64,000 nucleotides of DNA from Sphingomonas phyllosphaerae FA2 (GTDB lineage: Bacteria; Pseudomonadota; Alphaproteobacteria; Sphingomonadales; Sphingomonadaceae): positions 2,097,676 through 2,161,675 of the forward strand of contig NZ_KE386571.1 in assembly GCF_000427645.1 (NCBI RefSeq), in the 5' to 3' direction. Below are positions 1 to 8,181 of this stretch, piece by piece. Each line of letters starts with the position of its first letter. Position 1 is the first letter of the stretch. Made by a program: the position numbers and the translations under genes. The notes beneath the pieces were generated by a model, which ran no database searches, was not told the origin of the DNA, and saw nothing but the letters and a program-made list of their open reading frames with translations.

Positions 1-44
1 GCAGTCATTCGAAATCCGCTTGGTTGGTTGAGGGGGATAGCCGG

Positions 45-362
45 TCAGCGACGCGATGACGAGAGCGCGGCGAAGTTGACCTTGCCGAACCCGGCCATCT
101 GCAACGTATAGATCAGGCCGGCGACGCACCGCCACGGCGCGTCGGCCGCCTTCGTGGCAACCTGCGCCTCACGCGTTTTCTGGGCCTTCGCGCGGGCAAT
201 CTCCAGCAGTTCGGCGTTGGTGAGGTCACGCCCCTCGAACGTGGTGATGCACGTTCCGTCCGTCTCGCGCAGCGCGACATCGAACCGGGTGCTGGCTGCC
301 GGAGTCGCACAACCGAGGGTCAGGCTGCACAATGACGCGAGCGGGAGCCAAGACGGTGCCAT
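45..362 (-). CDS. small putative lipoprotein with ExbD/TolR-like C-terminus
   Basis: The product is 105 residues. I start it at the Met that opens a hydrophobic leader ending in a lipobox-like LTLGC (Cys18); the 24 codons upstream look non-coding. After the leader, residues 26-50 include a Cys and a possible beta strand, and the tail reads RCVAGLIYTLQMAGFGKV. That tail resembles the end of the periplasmic domain of ExbD/TolR proteins, but the N-terminal transmembrane anchor of that family is replaced by the lipoprotein-type leader. It lies 72 bases downstream of another small exported protein on the same strand and may share its transcript. The ExbD resemblance is my reading of a short motif, so the function is open. 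Confidence 0.5.
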   Translation of the reverse strand: MAPSWLPLASLCSLTLGCATPAASTRFDVALRETDGTCITTFEGRDLTNAELLEIARAKAQKTREAQVATKAADAPWRCVAGLIYTLQMAGFGKVNFAALSSSRR

Positions 363-434
363 CCTGATGCCTTGATGATAGCGCGATGGCCTGCCACGAT
401 AAGCCGTGAAGCGGGAAGCGCGCGTGACGGGCAT

Positions 435-1004
435 CTATCGCCGTTGCGGCGTCACGAGCTGACGCACCATGCGAATCTCGGTCGCGAAGCCGGGTTGCTT
501 CGGCGTGCTGCGGATCAGGTAGATCGCTTCGGCCGCGCCGCCTGCGCCCTGCTTCTGGACGCCGCCGACCTGCGAGCGGACGCCGCCGGTTTCGAACGTT
601 TGCGGCGGCAGCGTGACGAAGCCTCCGCCGCTGCGCGCCTGCGCCGCGGTCAGCATTTGCTGCCACTTGCCCTCGTCGATCGCGCCGTCGGTGTTGTTGA
701 TGCGGACCGTGCAGGAATGGATCGGCGGCGCCTCGATCGTCACGACGATCTGACTAGCGCCCGCCGGCATGATCCAGCCGCGGCCGGGATCGTCCTTGAG
801 ATAGGTGCGGAGCTGCTCGGGCGTCAGCGGCCGCGCGCCGGGGATCCTGGCCATGCCTGCGGCAACCCGTGCATCATCGGGGAAGATGCGGCCGCAGATC
901 ATGTCGAACATGCGCATCTGCCCCTCCCCGCGGAATGGTGGCTTGCCGGGGAGCTGTTGCGGCGGCGCGGCCTGTAGTGCGAAGAGCAGCATTGCAGCAA
1001 TCAT
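435..1004 (-). CDS. hypothetical exported protein
   Basis: The product is 189 residues. The first 13 residues are hydrophobic and end in Ala, which suggests a short signal peptide followed by a Pro/Gln-rich stretch. The mature part has a few Cys residues (FDMICGRIF, HSCTVRINN) and no domain I can name with confidence. The Met at 1004 is preceded by only weak Shine-Dalgarno material, so the start is provisional. It precedes the ExbD-like lipoprotein gene and may be co-transcribed with it. A periplasmic location is inferred only from the leader. Confidence 0.55.
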   Translation of the reverse strand: MIAAMLLFALQAAPPQQLPGKPPFRGEGQMRMFDMICGRIFPDDARVAAGMARIPGARPLTPEQLRTYLKDDPGRGWIMPAGASQIVVTIEAPPIHSCTVRINNTDGAIDEGKWQQMLTAAQARSGGGFVTLPPQTFETGGVRSQVGGVQKQGAGGAAEAIYLIRSTPKQPGFATEIRMVRQLVTPQRR

Positions 1005-1064
1005 CGGTCAGTCTTTCGTGGTCGCGGCGACTTTGGCACGATCGCAAGGCGGCGACCACCATGA

Positions 1065-1141
1065 CGTCATTGCGAGCGGAGCGAAGCAATCCAGAGCCGG
1101 ATCAAGACGCCCTGGATTGCTTCGCTACGCTCGCAATGACG
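1065..1141. repeat. family A 77-bp intergenic inverted repeat, copy 1
   Basis: The arms are CGTCATTGCGAGCG and its complement CGCTCGCAATGACG, with inner arms AGCGAAGCAATCCAG and CTGGATTGCTTCGCT around a GCCGGATCA core. Three other copies of exactly 77 bp lie at 34957, 40687 and 44245. The whole unit can fold into one long hairpin. It lies between a small exported protein gene and the guaA 3' end. Confidence 0.85.
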
Positions 1142-1158
1142 AACCGGCTCGTCGCCGA

Positions 1159-1205
1159 ATGATGACGCCACGACCATGCCCCGCATGGTCATGAGTCGTC
1201 ATCAT
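1159..1205 (-). terminator. long hairpin overlapping the guaA stop codon
   Basis: ATGATGACG pairs with CGTCATCAT at the outer ends and ACCATGC with GCATGGT around a CCC loop (GGG in the minus-strand transcript). The guaA stop codon (1202-1204) lies inside the outer arm. There is no T-run, so this may be a 3'-end stabilising hairpin or a factor-dependent end rather than a classic intrinsic terminator. Confidence 0.45.
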
Positions 1206-2755
1206 TCCCACTCGATCGTGCCGGGCGGCTTGGAGGTGTAATCGTAGGTGACGCGGTTGACGCCCTTCACCTCGTTGATGATCCGCGTCGCCACGCGCGG
1301 CAGGAAGCTGCCCGGGAACTCGAAGGCCTCGGCGGTCATGCCGTCGACCGACGTCACCGCGCGCAGCGCCAGCACGCTGTCATAGGTCCGCCCGTCGCCC
1401 ATCACTCCGACCGAGCGAACCGGCAGCAGCACCGCGAAAGCCTGCCAGATCGTGTCGTACAGCCCGGCGTTGCGGATTTCCTCGAGATAGATCGCATCGG
1501 CCTTGCGCAGGATGTCGCAGCGCTCGCGCGTCACCTCGCCGGGAATGCGGATCGCGAGCCCCGGGCCCGGGAACGGATGCCGGCTGACGAACACCTCGGG
1601 CAGCCCCAGCTCACGGCCGAGCGCGCGAACCTCGTCCTTGAACAATTCGCGCAGCGGCTCGACGAGCTTCATGTTCATCCGCTCGGGCAGCCCGCCGACA
1701 TTGTGGTGGCTCTTGATCGTCACCGACGGACCGCCGGTGAAGCTGACGCTCTCGATCACGTCCGGGTAGAGCGTGCCCTGCGCGAGAAAGTCCGCGCCGC
1801 CGATCTTCTTCGCCTCGGTCTCGAAGACGTCGATGAAGGTCTTGCCGATGAACTTGCGCTTCGCCTCCGGGTCGGTGACGCCGGCCAGCCCATCCATGAA
1901 CAGGTCCTGCGCCTGCACGTGCACCAGCGGGATGTTGTAGGCACCGCGGAACAGCCCGACGACCTGCTCGGCCTCGCCCTCGCGCAGGATGCCGCCGTCG
2001 ACGAACACGCAGGTCAGCTGCTCGCCAATCGCCTCGTGGATCAGCACTGCGGCGACCGCCGAGTCGACCCCGCCCGACAGGCCGCAGATCACGCGTCTGT
2101 CGCCGACCTGTGCGCGGATTTCGGCGATCTTGACGCTGCGGAACTCGGCCATCGTCCAGTCGCCCGCCAGTCCGCAGACGTGTCGCGCGAAATTGGCGAT
2201 CAGCTTCGCGCCGTCGGGCGTGTGGACGACCTCGGGGTGGAACTGCATGCCGTAATAGTGCCGCGCCTCGTCGGCGGTGATCGCGAACGGCGCGCCCGGC
2301 GAGGAGGCGACGGGGGCGAAGCCGGGGGCGAGCGCCGCGACATGGTCGCCGTGGCTCATCCACACCTGATGCTTCTCGCCCGCCTGCCACAGCCCGTCGA
2401 ACAAGGCGCAGGTCTGGTCGACCTGCACGAACGCCAGCCCGAATTCGCCCGACATGCCCTTCTCGACGCGCCCGCCGAGCTGGGTGTTCATCACCTGCTG
2501 GCCGTAGCAGATACCGAGCACGGGAACGCCGGCGTCGAAGATTTCCTGCGGCGCGCGCGGGCTGTTGTCGTCGACCACCGAGGCGGGGCCGCCCGACAGG
2601 ATCACGCCCTTCGGCTTCAGCCGCGCGAACGCCTCGGCGGCGGACTGGAAGGGCGCGACCTCGCTATAGACCCCCGCCTCGCGCACGCGACGCGCGATCA
2701 GCTGGGTCACCTGGCTGCCGAAATCGACGATGAGGATGTTGTCGGGATGCTCCAT
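1202..2755 (-). CDS. guaA: GMP synthase (glutamine-hydrolysing)
   Basis: GMP synthase aminates XMP to GMP using ATP and glutamine, the last step of guanine nucleotide synthesis in the cytoplasm. The 517-residue protein has a class I glutamine amidotransferase domain at about 1-195, with the nucleophile Cys in GICYGQQ and the His/Glu pair in [10 protein letters not shown]. An ATP pyrophosphatase domain follows with the PP-loop SGGVDSAV near residue 227, then the C-terminal dimerisation domain ending in PPGTIEWE. Length matches the family (about 520). The Met start gives the canonical opening [19 protein letters not shown]. The gene appears monocistronic, flanked by inverted repeats. Confidence 0.97.
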   Translation of the reverse strand: MEHPDNILIVDFGSQVTQLIARRVREAGVYSEVAPFQSAAEAFARLKPKGVILSGGPASVVDDNSPRAPQEIFDAGVPVLGICYGQQVMNTQLGGRVEKGMSGEFGLAFVQVDQTCALFDGLWQAGEKHQVWMSHGDHVAALAPGFAPVASSPGAPFAITADEARHYYGMQFHPEVVHTPDGAKLIANFARHVCGLAGDWTMAEFRSVKIAEIRAQVGDRRVICGLSGGVDSAVAAVLIHEAIGEQLTCVFVDGGILREGEAEQVVGLFRGAYNIPLVHVQAQDLFMDGLAGVTDPEAKRKFIGKTFIDVFETEAKKIGGADFLAQGTLYPDVIESVSFTGGPSVTIKSHHNVGGLPERMNMKLVEPLRELFKDEVRALGRELGLPEVFVSRHPFPGPGLAIRIPGEVTRERCDILRKADAIYLEEIRNAGLYDTIWQAFAVLLPVRSVGVMGDGRTYDSVLALRAVTSVDGMTAEAFEFPGSFLPRVATRIINEVKGVNRVTYDYTSKPPGTIEWE

Positions 2756-2820
2756 GGCGGGCCTGTAGCGGGATGGCGCGCGGGGGGAAAGAGGGGGTGA
2801 CCTAGCGTTAGCCGCTCACC

Positions 2821-2905
2821 CGTCATCCCGGACTTGATCCGGGATCTCGCTTCTTTCTTCGGTGGCACGGAAGAAGCGCGGCCCCGGATCGAAGTCCGGG
2901 CGACG
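2821..2905. repeat. family B inverted repeat, copy 1
   Basis: The left arm is CCCGGACTTGATCCGGG and the right arm is the slightly degenerate CCCCGGATCGAAGTCCGGG. The arms flank a CTT-rich to AAG-rich centre. Seven related copies occur elsewhere in the window, always between genes. This one separates map from guaA. Confidence 0.8.
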
Positions 2906-2912
2906 ACAACGG

Positions 2913-3701
2913 TCAGCCGCGAACGCCTTTGGGCACCACCTCCCCTTCGCGCAGCGTCAGAACCTCGACACCGGTCGCGGTCACCGCCACCGTATGCTCG
3001 AATTGCGCGGAAAGCTTGCCGTCGCCGGTGACGACCGTCCAGCCATCGTCGCGGGTGGCGACCTTGCGCGTGCCCTGATTGACCATCGGTTCGACCGTGA
3101 AGGTCATTCCCTCGCGCAATACCGGGCCGGCGCCGGGGCGGCCGTAATTGAGCACCTCGGGCGCCTCGTGCATCTCGCGCCCGATGCCGTGGCCGCAGAA
3201 GTCGCGAACCACCGCATAGCCGTGCTGCTTGGCATGGCGGTCGATCGCCGCGCCGACATCGCCGAGCCGCGCGCCGTCGCGGACCTGCGCGATCCCCTTC
3301 CACATCGCCTCCTGCGCGACGCGCACCAGCCGGCGCGCGGCGGGGGCGACTTCGCCGACCAGATAGGTCTTGCTGGAGTCGGCGATGAAGCCGTTCTTTT
3401 CCAGCGTGATGTCGAGATTGACAATATCGCCGTCGCGGATCACGTCGTCCTCGTTAGGCACGCCATGACAGACGACCTGATTGATCGAGCTGTTGAGGAC
3501 GAATGCGAAATCATATTGCCCCTTGCTCGCGGGGCGGGCGTGTAGTTCGTCGACGATGTAGCGCTCGACGCGGTCGTTGATCGCGAGCGTCGACTGGCCG
3601 GCAAGCGTCTCGCGATCGAGCATCGCGAACACTTGCGCGAGCAGCCGGCCGGACTCGCGCATCAGCGCCAGCTCGTCCGGAGTCTTGAGGATCGCGGTCA
3701 T
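2913..3701 (-). CDS. map: type I methionine aminopeptidase, coupled to a ParD-like gene
   Basis: The enzyme removes the initiator Met from nascent proteins. The 262-residue chain carries every residue of the E. coli active site at the same numbering: His79, metal ligands Asp97, Asp108, His171, Glu204 and Glu235, and His178. It is therefore expected to be active. The segment around Asp108 reads GFIADSSKTY where the usual form is GF(H/W)HGDTS, marking a distinct subclass. Its start codon overlaps the stop of the upstream ParD-like gene in an ATGA junction, so translation is probably coupled. A second, more conventional methionine aminopeptidase is encoded at 46621. Membership of the family is certain; why it is paired with an antitoxin-like gene is not. 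Confidence 0.95.
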   Translation of the reverse strand: MTAILKTPDELALMRESGRLLAQVFAMLDRETLAGQSTLAINDRVERYIVDELHARPASKGQYDFAFVLNSSINQVVCHGVPNEDDVIRDGDIVNLDITLEKNGFIADSSKTYLVGEVAPAARRLVRVAQEAMWKGIAQVRDGARLGDVGAAIDRHAKQHGYAVVRDFCGHGIGREMHEAPEVLNYGRPGAGPVLREGMTFTVEPMVNQGTRKVATRDDGWTVVTGDGKLSAQFEHTVAVTATGVEVLTLREGEVVPKGVRG

Positions 3702-3892
3702 GCGGCAGTCGCGATCGGCACGGCCGCGCGCTCGCGGGCGACGATCTCGTTGAAGGACAGGGTTGGGTTCGCCTCGGCGAGCATCCCGATCTTAATCCAG
3801 AATTGCGCCTGCGCATTGATCGAGCGGCACATTACCGTGCTGGCGCGGCGCGCCTCCTCGTGGAGCTGGTCGTCGATTTTCACAATGCCCAC
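3698..3892 (-). CDS. ParD-like antitoxin-family protein
   Basis: The product is 64 residues, read from a GTG start (MGIVKIDDQLHEE in the mature reading). GGAGA lies six bases upstream of that codon; the ATG further upstream has no such site. The sequence, with SINAQAQFWIKIGMLAE and NPTLSFNEI in the middle, matches what I know as the ParD-like family (ribbon-helix-helix-type antitoxin relatives). Its last four bases overlap the map start. No ParE-type toxin is adjacent, and the expected toxin slot is filled by the methionine aminopeptidase. It could be an autorepressor of the pair or a modulator of the enzyme; both are inferences. Confidence 0.8.
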   Translation of the reverse strand: MGIVKIDDQLHEEARRASTVMCRSINAQAQFWIKIGMLAEANPTLSFNEIVARERAAVPIATAA

Positions 3893-3960
3893 ACATGTTC
3901 TCCACAACGTTACCAACATACGAACCGTTTATGATGTGGATGGCGGATTGTCACTTCATC

Positions 3961-4054
3961 CGTCATTCCCGCGTAGGCGGGAATGCAGACACGCGGATCT
4001 CTCGCTCCTATTGAGACAACATGGGTTCTGGATTCCGCCTTCGCGGGAATGACG
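3961..4054. repeat. family C inverted repeat, copy 1
   Basis: The arms are CGTCATTCCCGCGTAGGCGG and the complementary CCGCCTTCGCGGGAATGACG. Each is followed internally by a shorter matching pair (AATGCAG and TTCTGGATT). A second copy closes the xylose region at 63536. It lies between the ParD-like gene and rplQ. Confidence 0.75.
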
Positions 4055-4081
4055 GCGAAGGCGGGCCGGCAAACTCGCACC

Positions 4082-4123
4082 AAACGAAGAGGCCGCCCCG
4101 TTGCCGGAGCGGCCTCTTCGTTT
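4082..4123 (-). terminator. bidirectional-looking terminator after rplQ
   Basis: A perfect 15-base stem, AAACGAAGAGGCCGC with GCGGCCTCTTCGTTT, encloses a 12-base loop. It begins 16 bases beyond the rplQ stop codon. The A-rich and T-rich ends on the two sides make it usable in both directions. It most probably ends the alpha operon transcript. Confidence 0.8.
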
Positions 4124-4139
4124 CAGCGCGGTCGCCCAA

Positions 4140-4565
4140 TCAGGCGGCGGCGTCGAGATCCTCGTCGTCGTTCATGACCGGACCCGAGTCCTGGCCCTTG
4201 GCCGAGACGTCGCGGTCGACGAACTCGATGATCGCCATCGGCGAGGCGTCCGACGCGCGGATGCCGGCCTTGATGATGCGGGTATAGCCGCCGTTGCGAT
4301 CGGCGTAGCGCTTGGCGAGCACGTCGAACAGCTTGACCAGCTGCGCGTCGTCCAGCAGCCGGGCGTGCGCCAGACGGCGGTTCGACAGGCCACCCTTCTT
4401 GCCGAGCGTCACCAGCTTCTCGATGTACGGACGCAATTCCTTCGCCTTGGCGACGGTGGTGGTGATCTGCTCATGCTTGATGAGCGCGGCCGACATGTTG
4501 CGGAACAGCGCAATGCGATGTGCCGAGGTACGCTGCAGCTTACGACCGCCTACACGATGGCGCAT
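4140..4565 (-). CDS. rplQ: 50S ribosomal protein L17
   Basis: L17 sits near the peptide exit tunnel of the large subunit. The 141-residue product opens with [17 protein letters not shown], the family signature, and contains the IKHEQI and [18 protein letters not shown] segments. A 20-residue acidic tail (DDEDLDAAA end) makes it longer than the 127-residue E. coli protein. It is the last gene of the alpha operon, 251 bases after rpoA, and is followed by a strong terminator. Confidence 0.97.
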   Translation of the reverse strand: MRHRVGGRKLQRTSAHRIALFRNMSAALIKHEQITTTVAKAKELRPYIEKLVTLGKKGGLSNRRLAHARLLDDAQLVKLFDVLAKRYADRNGGYTRIIKAGIRASDASPMAIIEFVDRDVSAKGQDSGPVMNDDEDLDAAA

Positions 4566-4646
4566 GATAGTCTTCCTTCTCGTTCGTCAGAGGGCCGTTC
4601 GACGGAACCCCGGGACAGGTGAGGACGGTGGCCCACCGGAAAGAAC

Positions 4647-4676
4647 CGTCGCCCCTGCGGAGACAGGGGCCCATAT
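4647..4676. repeat. solo half of family E repeat in the rpoA-rplQ spacer
   Basis: CGTCGCCCCTGCGGAGACAG with the following GGGGCCCAT matches one arm of the family E repeat at 51786. It is the only repeat fragment inside the ribosomal cluster. The rest of the 251-base rpoA-rplQ spacer (4566-4816) holds short GC-rich dyads and no gene that I can support. Confidence 0.5.
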
Positions 4677-4816
4677 CTCGATCGATCAAAACCGCCCCGC
4701 GGCAAAGCCGCGTCGTGACGTCGGACAGACGGCGCTGCGGCATTGCCGCTGGCCGTCCGCCGGCCGGGCCTGCGCCGCCTCGCAGATAGCTCGCGCTATC
4801 CGCGTGCGGCTTCGGC

Positions 4817-5881
4817 TCAGCCCATTATTTCCTGCTCGAGCTTCTTGGCGACTTCCTCGATGTTCTCGGGCGGCCAGCCGGGGATTTCCATGCCCAGCCG
4901 CAGCCCCATCGACGACAGCACTTCCTTGATCTCGTTGAGCGACTTGCGGCCGAAGTTCGGCGTGCGCAGCATCTCGGCCTCGGTCTTGCCGACCAGATCG
5001 CCGATATAGATGATGTTGTCGTTCTTGAGGCAGTTCGCCGAACGGACCGACAGTTCCAGCTCGTCAACCTTCTTGAGCAGGTAACGGTTGATCTGCGCGG
5101 TGTCGCTCGGTGCTTCGCCACCCGTCGCCGCGGGGGCGGCAACGCCGATCGGCGCCGACCGCGTGACCGACGAATCGTCGAAGTGGACGAACAGCGCGAG
5201 CTGGTCCTGGAGGATCCGACCGGCATAGCCGACCGCGTCTTCCGGGGTGACCGTGCCGTCGGTCTCGATCGTCAGCGTCAGCTTGTCGTAATCCAGGTCC
5301 TGCCCGACGCGGGTCGGGTCGACCTTGTACGACACCTGACGTACCGGCGAATAGAGCGCATCGACGGGGATCAGCCCGATCGGCGCATCCGCCGGACGGT
5401 TGTTCACCGCCGCGACATAGCCCTTACCGACGTCGGCGGTCAGTTCCATGTTGAACGTCGCACCCTCGTCGAGATGGCAGATGACCAGCTCGGGGTTCAT
5501 CACCTCGATGTCGCCCGACACCGCGATGTCGCCCGCCTTCACCTCGGCCGGGCCGGTGGCGGAAAGCTGGAGCCGCTTCGGGCCTTCGCCCTGCATGCGG
5601 ATCGCGATCTGCTTCACGTTCAGCACGATGTCGGTCACGTCCTCGCGGACGCCCGCCAGCGAGCTGAATTCGTGCAGCACGTTCTCGATCTTGATCGAGG
5701 TCACCGCCGCGCCCTGCAGCGACGACAGCAACACGCGACGCAGCGCGTTGCCGAGCGTCAGGCCGAAGCCGCGCTCCAGCGGTTCGGCGATGAAGGTCGC
5801 CTTGCGCTTGCCGTCACCGCTCTTCTTTTCGAGCTGGTTGGGCTTCTTCAGTTCTTGCCAGTTCTTTGCGTTGACAGACAA
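4817..5881 (-). CDS. rpoA: RNA polymerase alpha subunit
   Basis: The alpha subunit nucleates RNA polymerase assembly and its C-terminal domain contacts UP elements and activators. I start it at a TTG (354 residues, reading [15 protein letters not shown]) because AGGGGA lies seven bases before it and this matches the usual alphaproteobacterial opening. The in-frame ATG 66 bases upstream would add a Pro-rich leader unlike the family. The N-terminal domain contains the assembly segment [19 protein letters not shown], and the C-terminal domain has [11 protein letters not shown] and [16 protein letters not shown]. It sits between rpsK and rplQ as in E. coli. Confidence 0.95.
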   Translation of the reverse strand: MSVNAKNWQELKKPNQLEKKSGDGKRKATFIAEPLERGFGLTLGNALRRVLLSSLQGAAVTSIKIENVLHEFSSLAGVREDVTDIVLNVKQIAIRMQGEGPKRLQLSATGPAEVKAGDIAVSGDIEVMNPELVICHLDEGATFNMELTADVGKGYVAAVNNRPADAPIGLIPVDALYSPVRQVSYKVDPTRVGQDLDYDKLTLTIETDGTVTPEDAVGYAGRILQDQLALFVHFDDSSVTRSAPIGVAAPAATGGEAPSDTAQINRYLLKKVDELELSVRSANCLKNDNIIYIGDLVGKTEAEMLRTPNFGRKSLNEIKEVLSSMGLRLGMEIPGWPPENIEEVAKKLEQEIMG

Positions 5882-5975
5882 GCTCTCGTCCCCTGGGGTT
5901 GGGCCGGACGCGGGGGACGCGTACGGCCGGGTAATAAACGTGGCCACTCGTCAGCGGCCACGCGAAGCGTGATCG

Positions 5976-6365
5976 TCAGACGCGACGGCGCTTGGACGGC
6001 CGAACGCCGTTGTGCGGGATCGAGGTCACGTCGCGGATCGACGTGATCTGGAAACCGACCGCCTGCAGCGCGCGCAGGGCCGACTCACGGCCCGAACCCG
6101 GACCCTTGACCTCGACCTCGAGCGTGCGGACGCCGTGCTCGGCGGCCTTCTTGCCCGCGTCCTCGGCAGCGACCTGCGCGGCGTACGGGGTCGACTTGCG
6201 GCTGCCCTTGAACCCCATCATGCCGGCCGACGACCAGCTGATCGCATTGCCCTGCGCATCGGTGATGGTGATCATGGTGTTGTTGAAGCTGGCGTTCACG
6301 TGCGCGACGCCTGCGGTGATGTTCTTGCGCTCGCGCCGACGAATGCGCTGCGGTGCCTGTGCCAT
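5976..6365 (-). CDS. rpsK: 30S ribosomal protein S11
   Basis: S11 lines the mRNA exit region of the small-subunit platform. The 129-residue sequence has the conserved [18 protein letters not shown] and [14 protein letters not shown] motifs and a basic C-terminus ending RPSKRRRV. Length equals that of E. coli S11. It lies 83 bases after rpsM and 94 bases before rpoA in the alpha operon. Confidence 0.98.
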   Translation of the reverse strand: MAQAPQRIRRRERKNITAGVAHVNASFNNTMITITDAQGNAISWSSAGMMGFKGSRKSTPYAAQVAAEDAGKKAAEHGVRTLEVEVKGPGSGRESALRALQAVGFQITSIRDVTSIPHNGVRPSKRRRV

Positions 6366-6448
6366 ATGGTATTCCTGACCTTATCTTACAACGCGGCCGG
6401 GAGGCGTGAACCTGCAACCGGCCAACGGAGAGGAAGAAGCGCTGACGC

Positions 6449-6817
6449 TTACTTCTTCTTGCCGGCGATCGGCTTCGCCTTGCCCTTGCGGGTACGCGCG
6501 TTGGTGTGCGTGCGCTGACCGCGGACCGGCAGGCCCTTACGGTGACGCAGGCCGCGATAGCAGGCCAGGTCCATCAGACGCTTGATGTTCATCGCGGTCT
6601 CGCGACGCAGATCACCCTCGACCGTGTGGTCGGCGTCGATCGCCTCGCGGATCTGCAGCACTTCCTGATCGCTCAGGTCCTGCACGCGACGATCGGCGGC
6701 GATGTTCAGCTTCGTGGTGATTTCCAGCGCCTTGGCCGGACCGATGCCGTGAATGTAAGTCAGCGCGATCAGAACGCGCTTGTTGGTCGGGATATTGACA
6801 CCCGCGATACGTGCCAT
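6449..6817 (-). CDS. rpsM: 30S ribosomal protein S13
   Basis: S13 sits in the head of the small subunit and contacts tRNA and the subunit bridge. The 122-residue reading starts at [14 protein letters not shown]; 21 in-frame codons upstream are spacer, and an AGGAGAAA ribosome site precedes this Met. Motifs include [10 protein letters not shown] in the helix-turn region, [16 protein letters not shown] and a Lys-rich tail. It is the first gene of the alpha operon here, separated from adk by a terminator and one small membrane-protein gene. Confidence 0.98.
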   Translation of the reverse strand: MARIAGVNIPTNKRVLIALTYIHGIGPAKALEITTKLNIAADRRVQDLSDQEVLQIREAIDADHTVEGDLRRETAMNIKRLMDLACYRGLRHRKGLPVRGQRTHTNARTRKGKAKPIAGKKK

Positions 6818-6982
6818 GAAACTTTTCTCCTGTGCTCCACGGGGTGCGGCATGGCTGCCACGCATCCCATCTCGTCGCATTGCAACTCCGCCCCGCCGGT
6901 TCCCGATGCCTTGCCCGCGAACGCGGGAAAACGGCAGGCACGAACGTACCGCCGGGAATCGGTGGATTGGAAGGGAGAGCGG

Positions 6983-7240
6983 TTAGGCGGGCGGTAACGT
7001 CGTGTCAAGCGATGGGTTCCGCTCGATCCGCCGCAGCTGGCCCCAGCGCCGCAACGCGACGACGAACCAGGCCAGCTCGACCAGCCCGAACGGCCATGCG
7101 CCTTGCAGAAAGCCATAGGCCGAGCCCATCAGGCACCCGATCGCGAACAGCAGCGTCCAATACGCCGCCCGCGCCTCCAGCGCATAGCAGACCAGGATGA
7201 AGCTGACCGCGAACAGGCCGAAGGCGGAGAGCGCATCCAT
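6983..7240 (-). CDS. small inner-membrane protein inserted between adk and rpsM
   Basis: The product is 85 residues from the Met of MDALSAFGLFAVSF. It has two or three predicted transmembrane helices (about 3-22, 26-46 and 50-66) and a basic tail with LRRWGQLRRIE. I do not recognise a named family. It lies in the position where alphaproteobacteria usually run directly from adk to rpsM, and it is downstream of a strong terminator closing the secY-adk unit. It therefore probably has its own promoter in the 45 bases after that terminator, or is read at low level. A role in the membrane is the only safe inference. Confidence 0.6.
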   Translation of the reverse strand: MDALSAFGLFAVSFILVCYALEARAAYWTLLFAIGCLMGSAYGFLQGAWPFGLVELAWFVVALRRWGQLRRIERNPSLDTTLPPA

Positions 7241-7285
7241 GCGCGGCCTTGTGTCGCAGATGCCGCGCGAGGACCACCCCACATC

Positions 7286-7331
7286 GCCGAAAAAGAAAGG
7301 GCCGGCGGAGGACAGGGAACCTCCGCCGGCC
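7286..7331 (-). terminator. Rho-independent terminator after adk
   Basis: On the minus strand GGCCGGCGGAGG pairs perfectly with CCTCCGCCGGCC around an 8-base loop, followed by CTTTCTTTTTC. It is one of the strongest intrinsic terminators in the window. It cuts the secY-adk unit from the small membrane gene and rpsM downstream. The remaining spacer to adk (7332-7481) shows no gene. Confidence 0.85.
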
Positions 7332-7481
7332 ATCGCCGCCCTTCGGGAGTTCAGGCGACGATCAGTACCGTCGCCTCGGGGAGAGGTGCGACGGGGCAGC
7401 GTGTTTCCGCGCTGCCGACCCGATCGTCTCTACATCCCCTCACCCCACGATCGCCTTACACGACCATGAATTTTCCGTCAC

Positions 7482-8138
7482 TTATTGCGCGGGTGCCACC
7501 TTCAGGATCGACTCGATCTCCGCGGCGACCGCGTCCATCGCGCCCATGCCGTCGACACGCGAGACCAGCCCGCGCGCTTCGTAGATCGGGATAATCGGGG
7601 CGGTCTTGGCGCGATATTCGGCCATCCGCGTCCGCACCGTCTCTTCATTGTCGTCCGGGCGACGCTTGAACTCGTGCGCGCCGCACACGTCGCAGGTGCC
7701 CTCGACCTTCGGCTGCTTGAACCGGTCGTGATAGCCGGTGCCGCAGTTGCCGCAGGTGAAGCGCCCGACGATCCGCTCGACCAGCGCATCCTCGTTGACC
7801 TCAAGCTCGATCACCGCGTCCAGCTTCTGCCCGCGCTCATCGAGCAGCAGGTCGAGCGCATCGGCCTGCGCCGCCGTCCGCGGGTAACCGTCGAAGATCG
7901 CCCCATTGGCGGTGCCGGCGTCGAGCCGCTCGCCGATCAGCGCGGAGACGATCGCGTCGCTGACCAGCTCGCCCGCCTCCATCACCGCCTTGGCCTGCAA
8001 CCCGACCGGCGTGCCCGCCTTGACCGCGGCGCGCAGCATGTCGCCGGTCGACAGCTGCACCATCCCATGATGCTCGACCAGCCGCTGCGCCTGGGTTCCC
8101 TTGCCCGCCCCCGGCGGCCCCAGCAGAATGATGTTCAC
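7482..8138 (-). CDS. adk: adenylate kinase, zinc-LID type
   Basis: Adenylate kinase interconverts ATP and AMP with two ADP. The 218-residue protein has the P-loop GPPGAGKGTQ at 7-16, the AMP-binding segment STGDMLR and the DGYPRT motif near 83-88. The LID domain holds four cysteines, Cys129, Cys132, Cys149 and Cys152, in two CxxC pairs that should bind structural zinc, unlike E. coli Adk. It follows secY by 43 bases and is the last gene of that unit. Confidence 0.97.
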   Translation of the reverse strand: MNIILLGPPGAGKGTQAQRLVEHHGMVQLSTGDMLRAAVKAGTPVGLQAKAVMEAGELVSDAIVSALIGERLDAGTANGAIFDGYPRTAAQADALDLLLDERGQKLDAVIELEVNEDALVERIVGRFTCGNCGTGYHDRFKQPKVEGTCDVCGAHEFKRRPDDNEETVRTRMAEYRAKTAPIIPIYEARGLVSRVDGMGAMDAVAAEIESILKVAPAQ

Positions 8139-8181
8139 CGAACTCTCCCCTTTGCGCCCGTCCCTGCCGGGCGTCCTTGCC

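Noticed and set aside
3698..3919. Longer ParD-like start at the upstream ATG (codon at 3919)
   Set aside because: The extra nine residues do not fit the family opening, and the best ribosome site precedes the GTG at 3892.
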